A stretch of 64,000 nucleotides of DNA from Limnephilus marmoratus (GCA_917880885.1 OU862913.1:44921460-44985459); one strand, 5' to 3'; positions 1-10,103 are shown, numbered from the stretch's first letter. Notes: generated by a model not told the origin, from the sequence alone. Numbers and translations are program-made.

Positions 1-358
1 TTTACCACACATACGTCTCAGGGATCTCATTTCAACAGTTTATTTTCAGCCTTCCTTTACCAGTTCCATGCCTCACTGCCATACATCATAGGTACCAGTA
101 CTCCATTATGGACTGCTAGCTTCGCTTGTTTTGACAGTTTTTTCATTAGCGCCAACGGCATTCAGTCCACCATTAATAGGGTTACCGGCATTCACCCTTC
201 TTTCAATGCTTCTATCAGCCTTCCATTCTCTCGTAAACATACTACCCAGATGCACAAACTCAACCATCTGCTCCAAGTATTCATCATTCACAACTATATT
301 GCACACTGTTTTCGTGCTCTCTCTTTCAAACGCCATGACTTTAGATTTACTTACATTC
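1..358 (-). pseudogene. LINE-A reverse transcriptase C-terminal fragment, left arm of an inverted duplication
   Basis: On the minus strand this encodes a non-LTR retrotransposon segment with the hallmark YLEQMVEFVHLGSMFT and IERRVNAGN motifs, which lie just after the reverse transcriptase core. It is cut by the window edge. The segment is repeated in opposite orientation at 407-761, with about 48 bp between the arms, so the two form a large hairpin. Only a fragment is open (106-336); the enzyme cannot be functional. The clade is not assigned. Confidence 0.8.
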
Positions 359-406
359 TCTCGTGTCTAGGATGAACCAAGTATGTATGAAGAATGAGTT
401 AATGAT

Positions 407-1131
407 GAATGTAAGTAAGTCTAAAGTCACGGTGTTTGAGAGAGAGAGAGTACGAAAACAATGTGCAATAGTTGTGAATGATGAATAGGTACTTGGAGCA
501 GGTGGATGAGTTTGTGTATTTGGGAAGTATGTTTACGAAAGATGTGAAGGCTCATAGAGATATTTAAAGGAGGGTGAATGCAGGTAACTCCATTAATGGA
601 GGACTGAACAAAAAACTGTTCAAAGAAGCGAAGCTAGCCGTCCATAATGGAGTATTGGTACATTCCTGATGTATAGCAGTGAGGCATGGAACTGGCAGAG
701 CAAGGATGAAAGTAGACTGAATGCTGTAGAAATGAGATCCCTGGGGTGCATGTGTGGTAAAACCATGTACGATCGCGTGAGAAACGTGGAGATCCACAAA
801 GAACGCAAGGCTGATGTAAGCGTAATGAGTAAGGTTTAGAAACGGACGGTCAGATAGTTTGGCCGAACGAACGAACGAGGAGAAGAGTATAAGGAGAATA
901 TACGATGCAAACGTAAATGGTAAAAGAAGTCGAGTACACCCGAGGAAGACATGACACGACCAAGTGAATAAGATACTTGAGTGGGGCCATGTCAAGAGTC
1001 AGAGCCATATGAGACGATGTAGAATATGCGAAGAGTGTGTGCCAAGACCGAGTTGTTTGGCGGTCTGTCCTCTCTGCTTTCCCCTGCGGGAAATGGCGCG
1101 GGCGTGATGGTTAGTTAGTTAGTTAGTTACA
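407..1131 (+). pseudogene. LINE-A 3' end (RT C-terminus plus TTAG-repeat tail)
   Basis: This is the plus-strand arm of the LINE-A pair, extending beyond the inverted part to the element's 3' end. Readable pieces in shifting frames include RRVNAGNSINGGLN, KLAVHNGVLVHS and, near 850-930, the FGRTNEE..IYDANVNGKR stretch typical of the C-terminal region of these LINEs. Several stops and frameshifts are present. It ends with the segment around 1060-1105 (GGTCTGTCCTCTCTGC) followed by a (TTAG)n tail at 1110-1131. The same 3' end recurs at 57086-57215 and 63895-64000. Confidence 0.8.
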
Positions 1132-1262
1132 AGAAAATATTATATGTTTAATACGTTTTGCTTTTTTAAAAATATGTTGTCTAGTTTGTATGTTGAACGT
1201 AATTTAATGGCGTTAAAACCGGGCAAGTTTAATGATTTTTGGAGAGTACGAGAAGTAACTTA

Positions 1263-1419
1263 GGGAACGTACCCATACTACGTGACCAGCTTTTTGCAAT
1301 TTGTAACCCCCCCCCCCCCGGTGACAAAAAAACCTAAGCCCATCGCCGCTCATTTGTACCAAGCGTGGTATTTTGAAGACCCCCCCCCCGAACAGGTCAC
1401 GTAGTATGGGTACGTTCCC
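1263..1419. mobile_element. 157-bp MITE with TTA duplication (PIF/Harbinger-like)
   Basis: Terminal inverted repeats of about 25 bp are seen: GGGAACGTACCCATACTACG... at the left and its reverse complement ...GTATGGGTACGTTCCC at the right. TTA occurs directly outside both ends (1260-1262 and 1420-1422). A 3-bp TWA target duplication is characteristic of PIF/Harbinger elements; the superfamily call rests on that alone. The interior holds two poly-C runs (about 1306-1319 and 1379-1389) and no coding potential. Confidence 0.7.
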
Positions 1420-1577
1420 TTATCAAAAAAATTAAAACCTACTGACAAGCTAGTGGTCAATATCTTTATTATGTTAAAAATAATTTGCACTAGTGTCAAA
1501 TTCAGAGAGGAAATTGGGAGTATGGAATTATGGAAGAAACGCCGCCCAGTTCCCTCTAAATGAAGATATTTTATTAA

Positions 1578-2895
1578 CCCTAGAAAGATTCTGCCGTACA
1601 TAAAAGATAACCATACGCCGCAGAGGCGCATAATATATTAATGATTTTTTTTTATTAAATACCTACGTAATGTATTTATTTAGGTGATTATTTTAATGTG
1701 TGGTTACTGAACTAATAATAAAAAAACTTTTTTAGTGAAATTATTTATTTGTTTTAAACATTAAACTTAAATCAAAAAACCTCTAGAAAAAATCAACAAA
1801 ATTAACCCTTTTCTGTTTACAGGAAAATATTATCACAAATTTATATATTTTTTTTTATAAAACTAATTAAGCTATTTTAATTTACTAATCAATTATAAAA
1901 TAATCGGTCAAAACTATAATTATTTCGCTAAAAATTTGGTTTAGAGGCATTCAAAGCAAACATCTTTTTGTAAACTGTTTTTTTGCATTTGGAGCAAGTC
2001 ATCATTGACAATCTTTTTTTTTACTTAAGCAAAAGCTGCAATACCGTCTTTTCTTGGCTGGAGGTTCTTCTTCATTATCTCTAGAGCTCTGCACATCCAG
2101 ATTCGGAAGAATATTGGTGATATTGTCTTTCCTTCATCCACGGTTCAGATAACTGAGTGCTTAACTTTTTCATATATTCCCTTCTATTTAGAGGCTTTTC
2201 ATTTTTCGCTAGAACGTTGTGACAGTATATGACATAAGAATTGACGAATGCCATGTTCAGTATGCCATAAAGCATAGCCATTGGCCATCTATTGGTTTGC
2301 TTGAACATGATATTGAGGAACACATTTGATCGAATGTGTCCACCCCGCCTTTTCCAGGCTCTGAAGATACTGGTGGAGTTATAATGTCTTCATTTGGTGT
2401 ATCATTCAATTCTTCTGGCACCTCATCATCGATGAATTCATCTTCATAGTCACTCTGCATTTCATCTTCACTCACATGATCTTCTGTTTCACTACCACTT
2501 TCCTGATGTCCATCATGCTCGTTCTCTTCTTCTTCAGCCATAAATCTCAATATTGCATCATCAGATAGTATTCTTCGGCCAGTCATGATGAAGGTAAAAA
2601 AATTTCATGCTTAAACAACAAAAATATACCTATAATAAACATGTATTGTAAGTATAAACAAATTTATACTTTTACTAAAAGTCACTCAAAAGATAACCAT
2701 ACGCCTTCGGAGCGCATTACCTGGTCATAACTGCAAAAATCTGGTACTTATCGCGTAAAAACGGACGTCCCGTGCACCTGTGCACCGACGACTGAGCTAA
2801 CAAAAAAGGACAGCTAGATGCGCGCGGTCATTAGAAAGAGACAGCGTTTTCTTACCGTCGCGGGCGCCTCTGAGGCGTAGGTTATCTTTCTAGGG
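1578..2895 (-). mobile_element. piggyBac-like transposon, internally deleted, with TTAA target duplication
   Basis: The element begins CCCTAGAAAGAT at 1578 and ends ATCTTTCTAGGG at 2895, each flanked by TTAA (1574-1577 and 2896-2899). The ends carry the asymmetric piggyBac layout: the left end has a spacer before a second inner repeat (AAAGATAACCATACGCC at about 1603), the right end a shorter form. Another inner repeat copy is at about 2692-2721. The transposase gene runs leftward from 2586, so the right end is the element's 5' end. At 1318 bp it is about half the length of autonomous piggyBac (about 2.4 kb). Confidence 0.93.
1950..2586 (-). pseudogene. piggyBac transposase remnant, central catalytic region deleted
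   Basis: The ORF from the ATG at 2586 gives an acidic N-terminal region rich in E and D, as in piggyBac-type transposases. It then jumps directly to the C-terminal block KGGVDTFDQMCSSIS at about residue 80, which normally follows the catalytic aspartates. A frameshift near 2290 separates this from the next stretch (NRWPMAMLYGILNMAFVNSY, CHNVLAKNEKPLNRREYMKK). A degraded cysteine-rich tail (CSFCLSKK, CSKCKKTV, in different frames) follows at about 1960-2070. Most of the DDD catalytic domain is gone, so no activity is expected. Confidence 0.88.
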
Positions 2896-2899
2896 TTAA

Positions 2900-3275
2900 C
2901 ATTAACTCTGTACAAGGGCCTTTGAAGAAAATAATTTCTCTCGTAGCTTATGTCATTTTCCGGATGGTGTGTGGAGAGTCTTTTTAAGGAATGGAGGGAG
3001 AAGAAGTTCAAGAAAGGAAAAGGGTATAAAAGGTGGGTAGGAATCTGGGGTTCAATAGGTCCAGGAGCGACGGACGTATGAGTATTCTTCGCACTGCGGT
3101 GCAAGTATTCTTTATTCAGCCTCTCCAACTCAGTACCGCCACACAGTAGATGGGCAGATGCCACCCCGCGAACCCCTGCTAAGTCACCAAGCGTAGCGAA
3201 CCATTTGTGGAGACCTATGGCAGAGGTGTTTGATATCAAATGGTTTCCGAGGCGGTACCCATGCCCGCGTCATAA
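2900..3275 (-). repeat. S1 SINE-like repeat copy
   Basis: This lies immediately right of the piggyBac TTAA. It belongs to the dispersed S1 family, recognised by a 5' head (GGCGGGTATGGGTACC..), the internal CACCAAG/GGTGACTTAGCAGGGG region, CTCCACACAGCATCC and a 3' hairpin. Here the hairpin is degraded (2915-2950). The 5' head lies near 3245-3270 on the minus strand. Confidence 0.7.
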
Positions 3276-3361
3276 TTTGAAAATCTGTATTTTAATTTCT
3301 TTTTTTTTCACGTGTGCATTTTTTATCCATTGCAATTTTATTTTTTAATATTTATTTAATA

Positions 3362-4307
3362 TAAGGTCCTTACATATAAAAAATTGGCGTTTTGCCGTAC
3401 TGGCAACTTTGATCTCAAATATCATCTCTTTGGTTAGGAATTCCAAATACAAATTTATACAGCTATTTACTCATATATATGTGTTTCGAAAATTATAATT
3501 CATTTGTTTTTTCCTTAATTGTTTTTTTTCTTTGCGTCACTTAGTTTACAAAATGGAAAACTTCAATATCACGTTATTTACGAGTACGAGTTCCACCGTG
3601 GCACCAGTGCTGCAGAAACGGCTCGAAGGATTAATGATGTGTGTGGCGACGGTGCCGCAAAAGAAAACACAGTGCGTTTCTGGTTCCAACGTTTTCGTTC
3701 TGGAAATTTCGACCTGCAGAACAAGCCCCGTGAACGGCCGGAGACCAAAGTCGATAATGAAGAATTGAAGGCTATTGTGGAAGCGGATCCATCGCAAACC
3801 ACGTCAGAGTTAGCTGCAGGCTGCGGTGTTAGTGATAAAACTGTTTTAATCCACTTGAAGCAAATTGGGAAGGTGAAAAAGTTTGAAAGGTGGGTACCTC
3901 ACGAATTGAGTGAAGCAAACCAACAAACGCGCGTTGACCGCTAGACCACACACTGCACAACAGACGGCTACCAAATTAGAGGAGCTTGAATTGGAATGTC
4001 TAAGACATCCACCGTACTCTCCGGCCCTTGCCCCAACAGATTACCATTTTTTTCAAAATTTGGATAACTTCTTGCAAGGGAAAAAAATCAACTCCTATGG
4101 GGCAGTCCAAACTGCCTTCAAAGATTTTATTGATTCCCGTCCGAATGGTTTTTTTAGTAAAGAGATTGATGAACTACCTATGAGATGGCAAAAATGCATA
4201 GATAGCAATGGTATATACTTTGATTAAATAAATATATTATATTAAAAAAAATCGACTTTATGTTCCACTCATACAAAACGCCAATTTCATATTATGCAAG
4301 GACCTTA
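3362..4307 (+). mobile_element. mariner transposon, internally deleted (946 bp)
   Basis: Ends are TAAGGTCCTTACATATAAAA at the left and the near-matching inverted copy at the right, both continuing into ATTGGCGTTTTG. TA flanks both sides (3360-3361, 4308-4309). The length is well below the roughly 1.3 kb of complete mariners because the middle of the transposase is missing. Confidence 0.92.
3552..4227 (+). pseudogene. mariner transposase remnant
   Basis: The N-terminal helix-turn-helix region reads EFHRGTSAAETARRINDV, then TVRFWFQRFRSGNFDLQNKP, RPETKVDNEELKAIVEADPS and the linker WVPHELSEANQQTRVD (frame of 3519-3944). Just after this a deletion of about a third of the protein removes the first two catalytic aspartates. 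A second frame (to 4227) resumes at ARPHTAQQTATKLEELELEC and includes HPPYSPALAPTDYHFFQNL, whose D is the third catalytic residue. The C-terminus MRWQKCIDSNGIYFD is intact. The initial Met lies in a shifted frame. Confidence 0.92.
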
Positions 4308-4406
4308 TATTATATCTCACGTTAATGTGAAAATATCCACATTATTTGACTAATTAAATAAACACATATTAATCATAAAAAATGTATTTAACTTAAAAAA
4401 AATACA

Positions 4407-5425
4407 AGCCGATGGTCTCCATGGCCGAGAGGCAAGATTTTCCACTAGCAATCCAGAGATATGGTGTTCAAATCCTGGCGTGTGCAAATAAATTTTATTC
4501 AATTAATTTGTGTTATTTCACAATTAATCTCTACATATCTATCACTATTTCTATCTCTACATATTATTAATTAAAGTCCTCCGCGTCGTCTGTCTGTCTG
4601 TCTGTCGGTCTGTTCGCGATAAACTCGAAAACTACTGAACGGATTTTCATGCGGTTTTCACCAATAGATAGAGTGTTTTGTGAGAAAGGTTTAGGTATGT
4701 AATTTGTTAAGGATTTGTGTAAATTGGTTGAAACATAACGTTAATTGTTAGAAGTGTCGGAAAAAGTCAAGCCGCCTGGTACTTTTCATCGAAAACGCTG
4801 CCTAATCCTTTTGGGATATAACAAAACAATGCATGGTGGGATATTCCTCTTTTATAGATCTACAAAAAAGTCCGCGAAGACATATTATCTATCTTTTACG
4901 GATAGCTTACTATACACATTATATCTTCTAAAAAAATGGTCACGTACATTGCGGTAATTGAAAAGTTATTTAGACGGATACAGTATTAATCCTTATTAAC
5001 TTAAATACGTTAGTTACCCCAAGCATTTCATGCACATTATTTATAATCTTTCACACCATCTCTACCTATTATAAATTAAAGTCCTCCGCGGCATCTGTCT
5101 GTCTCTTCGCGATAAACTCAAAGACGGTGGTGGTTATAAAGGTTGAATAACCATCCAGTAGATGACGTTGTGTTTTATTAGCCACAACAACGCGTGGCCG
5201 GGTCAGCTAGTTAATTAATAATAAAAATATAAAGCAACACGTTCCAGAGTGGAAGATACTTTCAGTATCGCCCTGGTATAAGATCACAATTCAGAATTGA
5301 AACGTTACTTAAATGGCTTAAAGCCGTTTTTGGTGACTAGATCTGAATAGCCAACTTCCTCTTCCCCATCTCCTTTCTTCTCCAATATCCTCAGCCTGTT
5401 GGGGATGCCGAGACCTACTTTTTTT
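4407..5425 (+). repeat. SINE-C copy split by a Helitron
   Basis: A degenerate tRNA-like head (4410-4490, B-box-like GTTCAAATCC) is followed by the SINE-C body AAATAAATTTTATTCAATTA and CACAATTAA. At 4527 the sequence switches to a Helitron and returns to SINE-C body at 5211 (CACGTTCCAGAGTGGAAGAT, GTATCGCCCTGG, GGTGAC.AGATCTGAATAGCC) until about 5425. The split copy gives the pre-insertion site of the Helitron. Confidence 0.8.
4528..5210 (+). mobile_element. Helitron (family H5), non-autonomous, with a nested or duplicated 5' end
   Basis: It starts TCTCTACATA and ends GTGGCCGGGTCAGCTAG followed by host T, inserted between A and T of SINE-C: the TC...CTAG layout of Helitrons without target duplication. 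The 5' module AAAGTCCTCCGCG...CTGTCTGTCTG...CTACTGAACGGATTTTCATG is repeated near 5059-5110 in shorter form, so one Helitron may lie inside another. No Rep/helicase ORF is present. An inverted 5' fragment of the same family is at 15375-15611. Confidence 0.82.
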
Positions 5426-5554
5426 TTTTTCTTTTTTATTGTAAATAAAAATTAATAATGTTTTATTTTTTTATTATTGTGACAGCTGTTTCGGCTCAAG
5501 GACCATTATCCAAATTGTTTTAAAATGGCCTCGAAAGCTGAAACAGCTTTTTTT

Positions 5555-5945
5555 CCACTTTACCTCCACGCAGGAGGCTCCGAGAAAAATAATTTCCCTC
5601 AGGGCCTATGTCATCTTTGGGGATGCTGTGTGGAGGGTATTTTTAGAAAAGAAAGGAGAGGAAATTCTTAGAAGGAAAAGGGTATGAGGGGTGGGTAGAA
5701 TGGAAGCATGAATCCATCCCTCCCACTGCGGTGCAAGGCAATATACCGAGAAGTTGGCTGGAGAAGTCAAAAGACTCACTGGGTGGGCAGATATGCATCC
5801 GCCGCAAGACCCGGACAAAACTCACCCCATGAACCCGGGCACCCATGCTAAGTCACCAAACTTGGGGTGACCTATGGCAGATGTTTGAGTTATCCAATAA
5901 ATGGTTCCCGGGGCAGTGGTGTGCATACCCGCCTCACAAATTTGC
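5555..5945 (-). repeat. S1 repeat, near full length
   Basis: On the minus strand the copy runs from a 5' head (GAGGCGGGTATGCACACCAC, near 5940) through the GGTGACTTAGCATGGG core, CCACACAGCATCCCCAAAGA and the 3' hairpin (GGCCCTGAGGGAAATTATTT, arms about 5577-5608) to a T-rich flank. ORFs on the minus strand here (5606-5846) are chance. Confidence 0.78.
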
Positions 5946-6067
5946 AAAGGCATCGCAATAATAAAAAAAAAACTTGATAATATAGTACCACTAAGAATGA
6001 TTTAAGTACATTAAAATTTTTTAAAATTAAATAAAGTTCTACAAATTAAACACAAAAACAAGTAATA

Positions 6068-6135
6068 TGCCACAATACCACTGCCTCCAGAAGGGGGCAG
6101 TTGGAACTCTTGTGCAGAATTCACATAAAATAATA
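6068..6135 (+). repeat. SINE-C 3' tail fragment
   Basis: This matches the last part of SINE-C: CTGCCTCCAGAAGGGGGCAG then ACTCTTGTGCAGAATTCAC, compared with CTGGCTCCAGACGGGAGCAG and ATTCTTGTGCGGTATTCAC in complete copies. It may be the displaced end of the split copy at 4407-5425, with S1 in between. Confidence 0.65.
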
Positions 6136-6498
6136 AATAAATTACTCACCTATTCTATTAATATTTTTAACTAAATTCGAAACACTTGTTGCACGAAATC
6201 ACTTTTCAGTATGATATTAATGTTTTTCAAAACTTATAAAACAGAAATTTTGCTTTAATTTTAAATATTTAATATTTGTATACTGCGCCTTGTAATACCG
6301 TTCACCTGTACTGTCAAACACTAAATGCAATTGGCTTCAATATAATTCTCTATTATATAGAGGTATGTCTTGTACATTCATTTCTACATAGCGTCACCTC
6401 AGTTGGACGGGGTTCTAACATCAGTTTACGCTGTTATTTTATTTATTGGCTCGCCAACACATTATAATTAAGCCCTTGCCCGAAAGAATGTTTCATAA

Positions 6499-6540
6499 TC
6501 CTTATCCTCCTTATCCTTATCCTTCCTTCCTTATCCTTAC
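6499..6540. repeat. (CCTTAT)n microsatellite
   Basis: Irregular tandem CCTTAT/CCTTCC units directly abut the 5' end of the H1 Helitron. Confidence 0.8.
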
Positions 6541-7055
6541 ATAGTATAAAATGAAGTCGCTCAAAATGGATGTGCGCGTTAATCATTTAAACTACGCAAC
6601 GGATTTTCATACGGTTTTCTCCAATAGATAGAGTGATTGAAGAGGAATGTTTATATGTATAAAGCATGTAAATTATATTAGGGAAAAGCCGAGAAATTCA
6701 AAGAAAACATATTTTTGTGCGATTTAAAACGGCTGGCGGGCCGTACTATAGTCACTTTTGAAATTCGTTCTACGGAAGAAATTGGAAAATAGATATCCTA
6801 GAGTAAGTAGGTATTTGATTTTCCCATTTCAAATATCCAGTGTTGCATTGCAAGCATTATATAATTAGTGGAGAGTTAATTAGTTTATATGTATAATACA
6901 TGCTTATTATAAGTAGAGAAAAGCCGATAAATTCAAATAATCAATTCAGGCAGCGGGCAGCGGGCAGCTGGCAAGCGGGTGGTGTGGATTTTATAAAGAT
7001 TGGGTAATGGCGTTGTCTTTCGTTAGCCACAGCAACGTGTGGCCGGGTCTGCTAG
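6534..7055 (+). mobile_element. Helitron H1, non-autonomous
   Basis: The 5' end is TCCTTACATAGTATAAAATG and the 3' end CAACGTGTGGCCGGGTCTGC followed by TAG (CTAG at 7052-7055). The interior holds ACGGCTGGCGGGCCGTACTA and the repeat GCAGCGGGCAGCGGGCAG. There is no ORF of note. It is followed with no intervening base by H2. Other H1 copies: 12860-14238 (minus) and 52948-53439 (minus). Confidence 0.85.
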
Positions 7056-7563
7056 TCTATAATATAAAAATGAATCGCTGAATGTGTTGCTAAGCGCAAA
7101 ACTTTCGAACGACTGCACCAAATTGGATAATTCTTTTTTTTGTTGGTTCGTTATTGTCAGGACAAGGTTTTTATAAAATTTCAGGTGAGCTCTGGCATTA
7201 TGAAATTTGTATACAAAAATTGTTATTGGTGGCACGCGAGGAAGCGGCTATTGCAATGGAAAGCGGGAGGGAGGGAGAAATGGGGGAGGGGAACCAGGGA
7301 GGGGAAGGGAAACCTGGGAGGGGGGAGGGGGACCTGGGAGGGGGGAGGGGAACTCAGGAGGGGGTTCGCGGGACGGGGGAAGGGAGGGGGGAGTGGAGTG
7401 GGGAGAAGGAAGGTGGGGGTGACGAAGTGGGAACGCGAGAGGGGAAGAGGACGCAATAGAAGAAGGAGTGGCAGAAGGGGAACGGGATAAATGGGAAAGG
7501 ACACTCAGGGAGAAATAATGTCTTTATTAAATGGCATAGCAACGCATGCCGGGTACCAGCTAG
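7056..7563 (+). mobile_element. Helitron H2 with G-rich core
   Basis: It starts TCTATAATATAAAAATGAAT and ends GCATGCCGGGTACCAGCTAG followed by T. Conserved marks are GTTCGTTATTGTCAGGACAA, GAGCTCTGGCATTATGAAAT, GGTGGCACGCGAG and the 3' AAATGGCATAGCAACGCATG. The core (about 7262-7460) is a run of GGGAGGGG-type motifs, strongly purine-biased and G-quadruplex-prone. All ORFs across the core are low-complexity artefacts. Confidence 0.87.
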
Positions 7564-7935
7564 TATTTTATATTTAAAATACATAAAATATACAATTCTC
7601 AAGAATTTTCATTGAAAAGTCGTCTAGAAAGGCAATTAAATCATCTAACAGTATTAATATCCTTGCATCTGCGTGGTTGAATTCCAGAACCGAAGTTCCA
7701 TTGCATGTCTGACGCCGCGCCTTATCGCCGCGCTACAAATAATATCTGTGTTCGTGAAATTTAAAGCAAAGCTACCATTGTAATTCGGTTTTTAATTGAA
7801 GAATCTGCCAAACGATGACGCCACTTCTGACAGCAGCTCGTGGTATAACAGCTACGAATTTGTGAATATGTGGTATCTCTCCGGATATCAAAAGATTGAC
7901 GGTAATACATGTTGTACGAGTATGTATCAAGTGGC

Positions 7936-7972
7936 TATATAGTACATATGACGTCATTGCTCTGTCTCAGTG
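7936..7972 (+). promoter_or_regulatory. Possible core promoter: TATA box, CRE and initiator
   Basis: CTATATAG lies at 7935-7942, a full CRE TGACGTCA at 7949-7956 and an insect initiator-like TCAGTG at 7967-7972. The TATA-to-Inr spacing of about 31-33 bp is what an RNA polymerase II core promoter requires. An ATG in a good context (AAAATGG) follows at 8040. All elements are short and could occur by chance; the spacing is the argument. Confidence 0.35.
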
Positions 7973-8039
7973 ACTAGCTGTTAGCTACAGTGGATACGAG
8001 GAACGGGCTGTCTTTGGAATCAGTTCATATATCTTTAAA

Positions 8040-8264
8040 ATGGTCACCAACACTAGCTGGGCGAAGACAAACCAAAAGCCGCCTGCAGGGCCTAACACTA
8101 AATACCTGCGGAGCGAGTTTTTAGCAGCTAGTTATAGTTTATTACCTAAATTTTCTCTGAATTTGTGGAATAATGTTGTAAATAAACAATTTCACATACA
8201 ACGTTATTCCACAAAACGTTTTTTTTACTCTTCGTACCTTACAGAAAGCAACATGCTCTTCTAA
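8040..8264 (+). CDS. Unrecognised 74-codon ORF downstream of the promoter-like site
   Basis: The ORF starts MVTNTSWAKTNQKPPAGPNT and ends at a TAA at 8262-8264. No domain is recognised. The N-terminal third is polar and rich in P, T and K; the rest is rich in S, F and aromatic residues. It has a favourable start context about 71 bp after the initiator-like site, and AATAAA-type signals lie downstream (about 8173, 8298 and 8334). It could be a small gene, a first exon, or a chance ORF in a stretch with no recognised repeat (7564-8280). I treat it as unproven. Confidence 0.25.
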   Translation: MVTNTSWAKTNQKPPAGPNTKYLRSEFLAASYSLLPKFSLNLWNNVVNKQFHIQRYSTKRFFYSSYLTESNMLF

Positions 8265-8675
8265 CATAAATGTACATATTTTTTTTATTTTTTTATTTAA
8301 TAAATTTTACAAAAATTTCATGTTTTTGTGTATAAATAAAGTTTTTTGAAAAAAAAATATACATTATTTAATACGTCTTACACCTTTTTTTTAGCAAAGC
8401 TCGTGTTAAAAAGGCGGTGACAACGAATGTAGATATTAATTTTTATATAAGTTTAAATAATATATAATTTTTTTTTATATACATATAGATCAATTGATGG
8501 ATAATTAACAGCATACAAAGAAAAAAAAATCGTATATATCATATAATATGCATCTATAGTTTTATATAATATATAAAACATAAGCAGAATGAAGAGGATA
8601 TAAAAAAGAAAGCTGAAAATTAAAGAAAGAAAAAGGATATCAGATATTACAATTATTGTGTTTATAAATAAAATA

Positions 8676-9780
8676 TTATAAGATGTAGTGATTGTGATAA
8701 GTTATATACATATAAAGAGCTTTAATTGATTTTTTGAATTTTTTATAATTTGTTTCCATTCTTAAATTAACTGGTAATTGGTTAAACCATTTAACTCCAA
8801 TATATTTATAGTATTGTTGAGCTGTGGTGGTGTTACAACGCGGGACAGTCATAGAGCCCAGGATATTTGTTCTCATGCTGCTTGAAAAAGGAGTGAAGCT
8901 CTCATTATTGAAGCAATCTTTGTGTATTTGTAGAATTGTAATTTTTTTATAAATAACATGAAGTGAAGGTACTTTAAAATCTTGAAATAATTTGATAGTG
9001 GGGTAATCATATGGCTTTTTTAAAATTATTTTTATAATTAATTTTTGAATGATTTCCAATGGTAAAAGAGAAGTTTTGAATGCACCGCCCCAACCAACAA
9101 TTCCATACTGTAGCACTGATTGGATTAAGGAAAAGTAAATAGTTCTTAACATACTAATATTTAAAATGTTTCGAATTCTAATGAAAATGTACACTAATTT
9201 TCTTAGTCTCTCAACTGTTGTGCTGATTTGCATCTTCCACTTTATGTTACTGTCTATAGTTACCCCGAGGTATTTAACATTGATTTTAATAGTGAGTACA
9301 GAGCAATCAGGTTTACATATATATGAATTTAAATTACAATTATATGAGTGTATACATATATTTAGATTTTCAGGGGTAGCCTTTTTAGTCAGAGTGAAAG
9401 GAATTACAAAAGTTTTATCTGTATTTAGAGATAGTAAATTTTGATCAAACCATTTTTTAATTAAATTTATATCTGATTCCGCCGTTCTCTGAGTTTCATT
9501 CCACGTTGATCCCTCAGCTAAAATTGCTGTGTCATCAGCGTAAGATATTATTTTGGATTTTATGGTGAGTTTAAAAATATCATTAACATAAATGATAAAG
9601 AGAATTGGTCCCAATACTGTTCCCTGCGGGATTCCAAATTTACTGATTTGAGAATCGCTGAGAAAACCATTTAATTTGACAAATTGCTCTCTATGAAATA
9701 GGTAATTTTCGATCCACGTTAGGGCATTATTGGTTATACCAATTTTCTTTAGTTTAGAGATAAGATTCGAATGTGAATGT
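8676..9780 (-). pseudogene. LINE-L3 reverse transcriptase, 5'-truncated (Jockey/CR1 type)
   Basis: The open frame runs from about 9780 to the stop at 8676. In order it carries the fingers/palm region GIPQGTVLGPILFIIYVNDI, the catalytic YADDTAIL box, a WFDQNLLSLNTDKT block, the thumb-side YLGVTIDSNIKWK, the LQYGIVGWGG motif and a C-terminal SIKALYMYI region. The copy lacks the N-terminal RT part and the endonuclease, a normal consequence of incomplete reverse transcription. It is unusually open, so relatively young. A second copy is at 45034-45545. Confidence 0.9.
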
Positions 9781-10103
9781 CATTGATGTTTTTGAACTTA
9801 AAACGCAAAAAAACGATATGAATAAATTATACCATTTACGTTCTAGATTGTGTTGAGATACACATAATATAACATTATTCCACAAAACTGTTTCAACGGC
9901 TAAAAAACAGGCTTAATAATATTTTTTTCTGAACAAATTCTACTTTCCTGCTTTTTTTAGCTTCTTAACTTTCTAGTCGAAGTCATAAGACCCATAAATT
10001 AAAACATGCGCCGTAATTTTGATAAATGGCATTATACAACATTCTTCCATAAACCAAACTTCAAAATGCTGCCACAAGGACTAAAAAAAATGCATTACCT
10101 TAA

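Noticed and set aside
1110..1131. Telomere-like TTAG repeats
   Set aside because: The insect telomere repeat is TTAGG; here TTAG is the tail of LINE-A and recurs at its other 3' ends.
2814..3239. 141-aa minus-strand ORF
   Set aside because: It runs across the piggyBac end and S1, two unrelated repeats.
7140..7602. Overlapping G- or P-rich ORFs, also at 20726-21105, 35318-35811 and 52241-52677
   Set aside because: They are low-complexity translations of the purine-rich H2 Helitron core.
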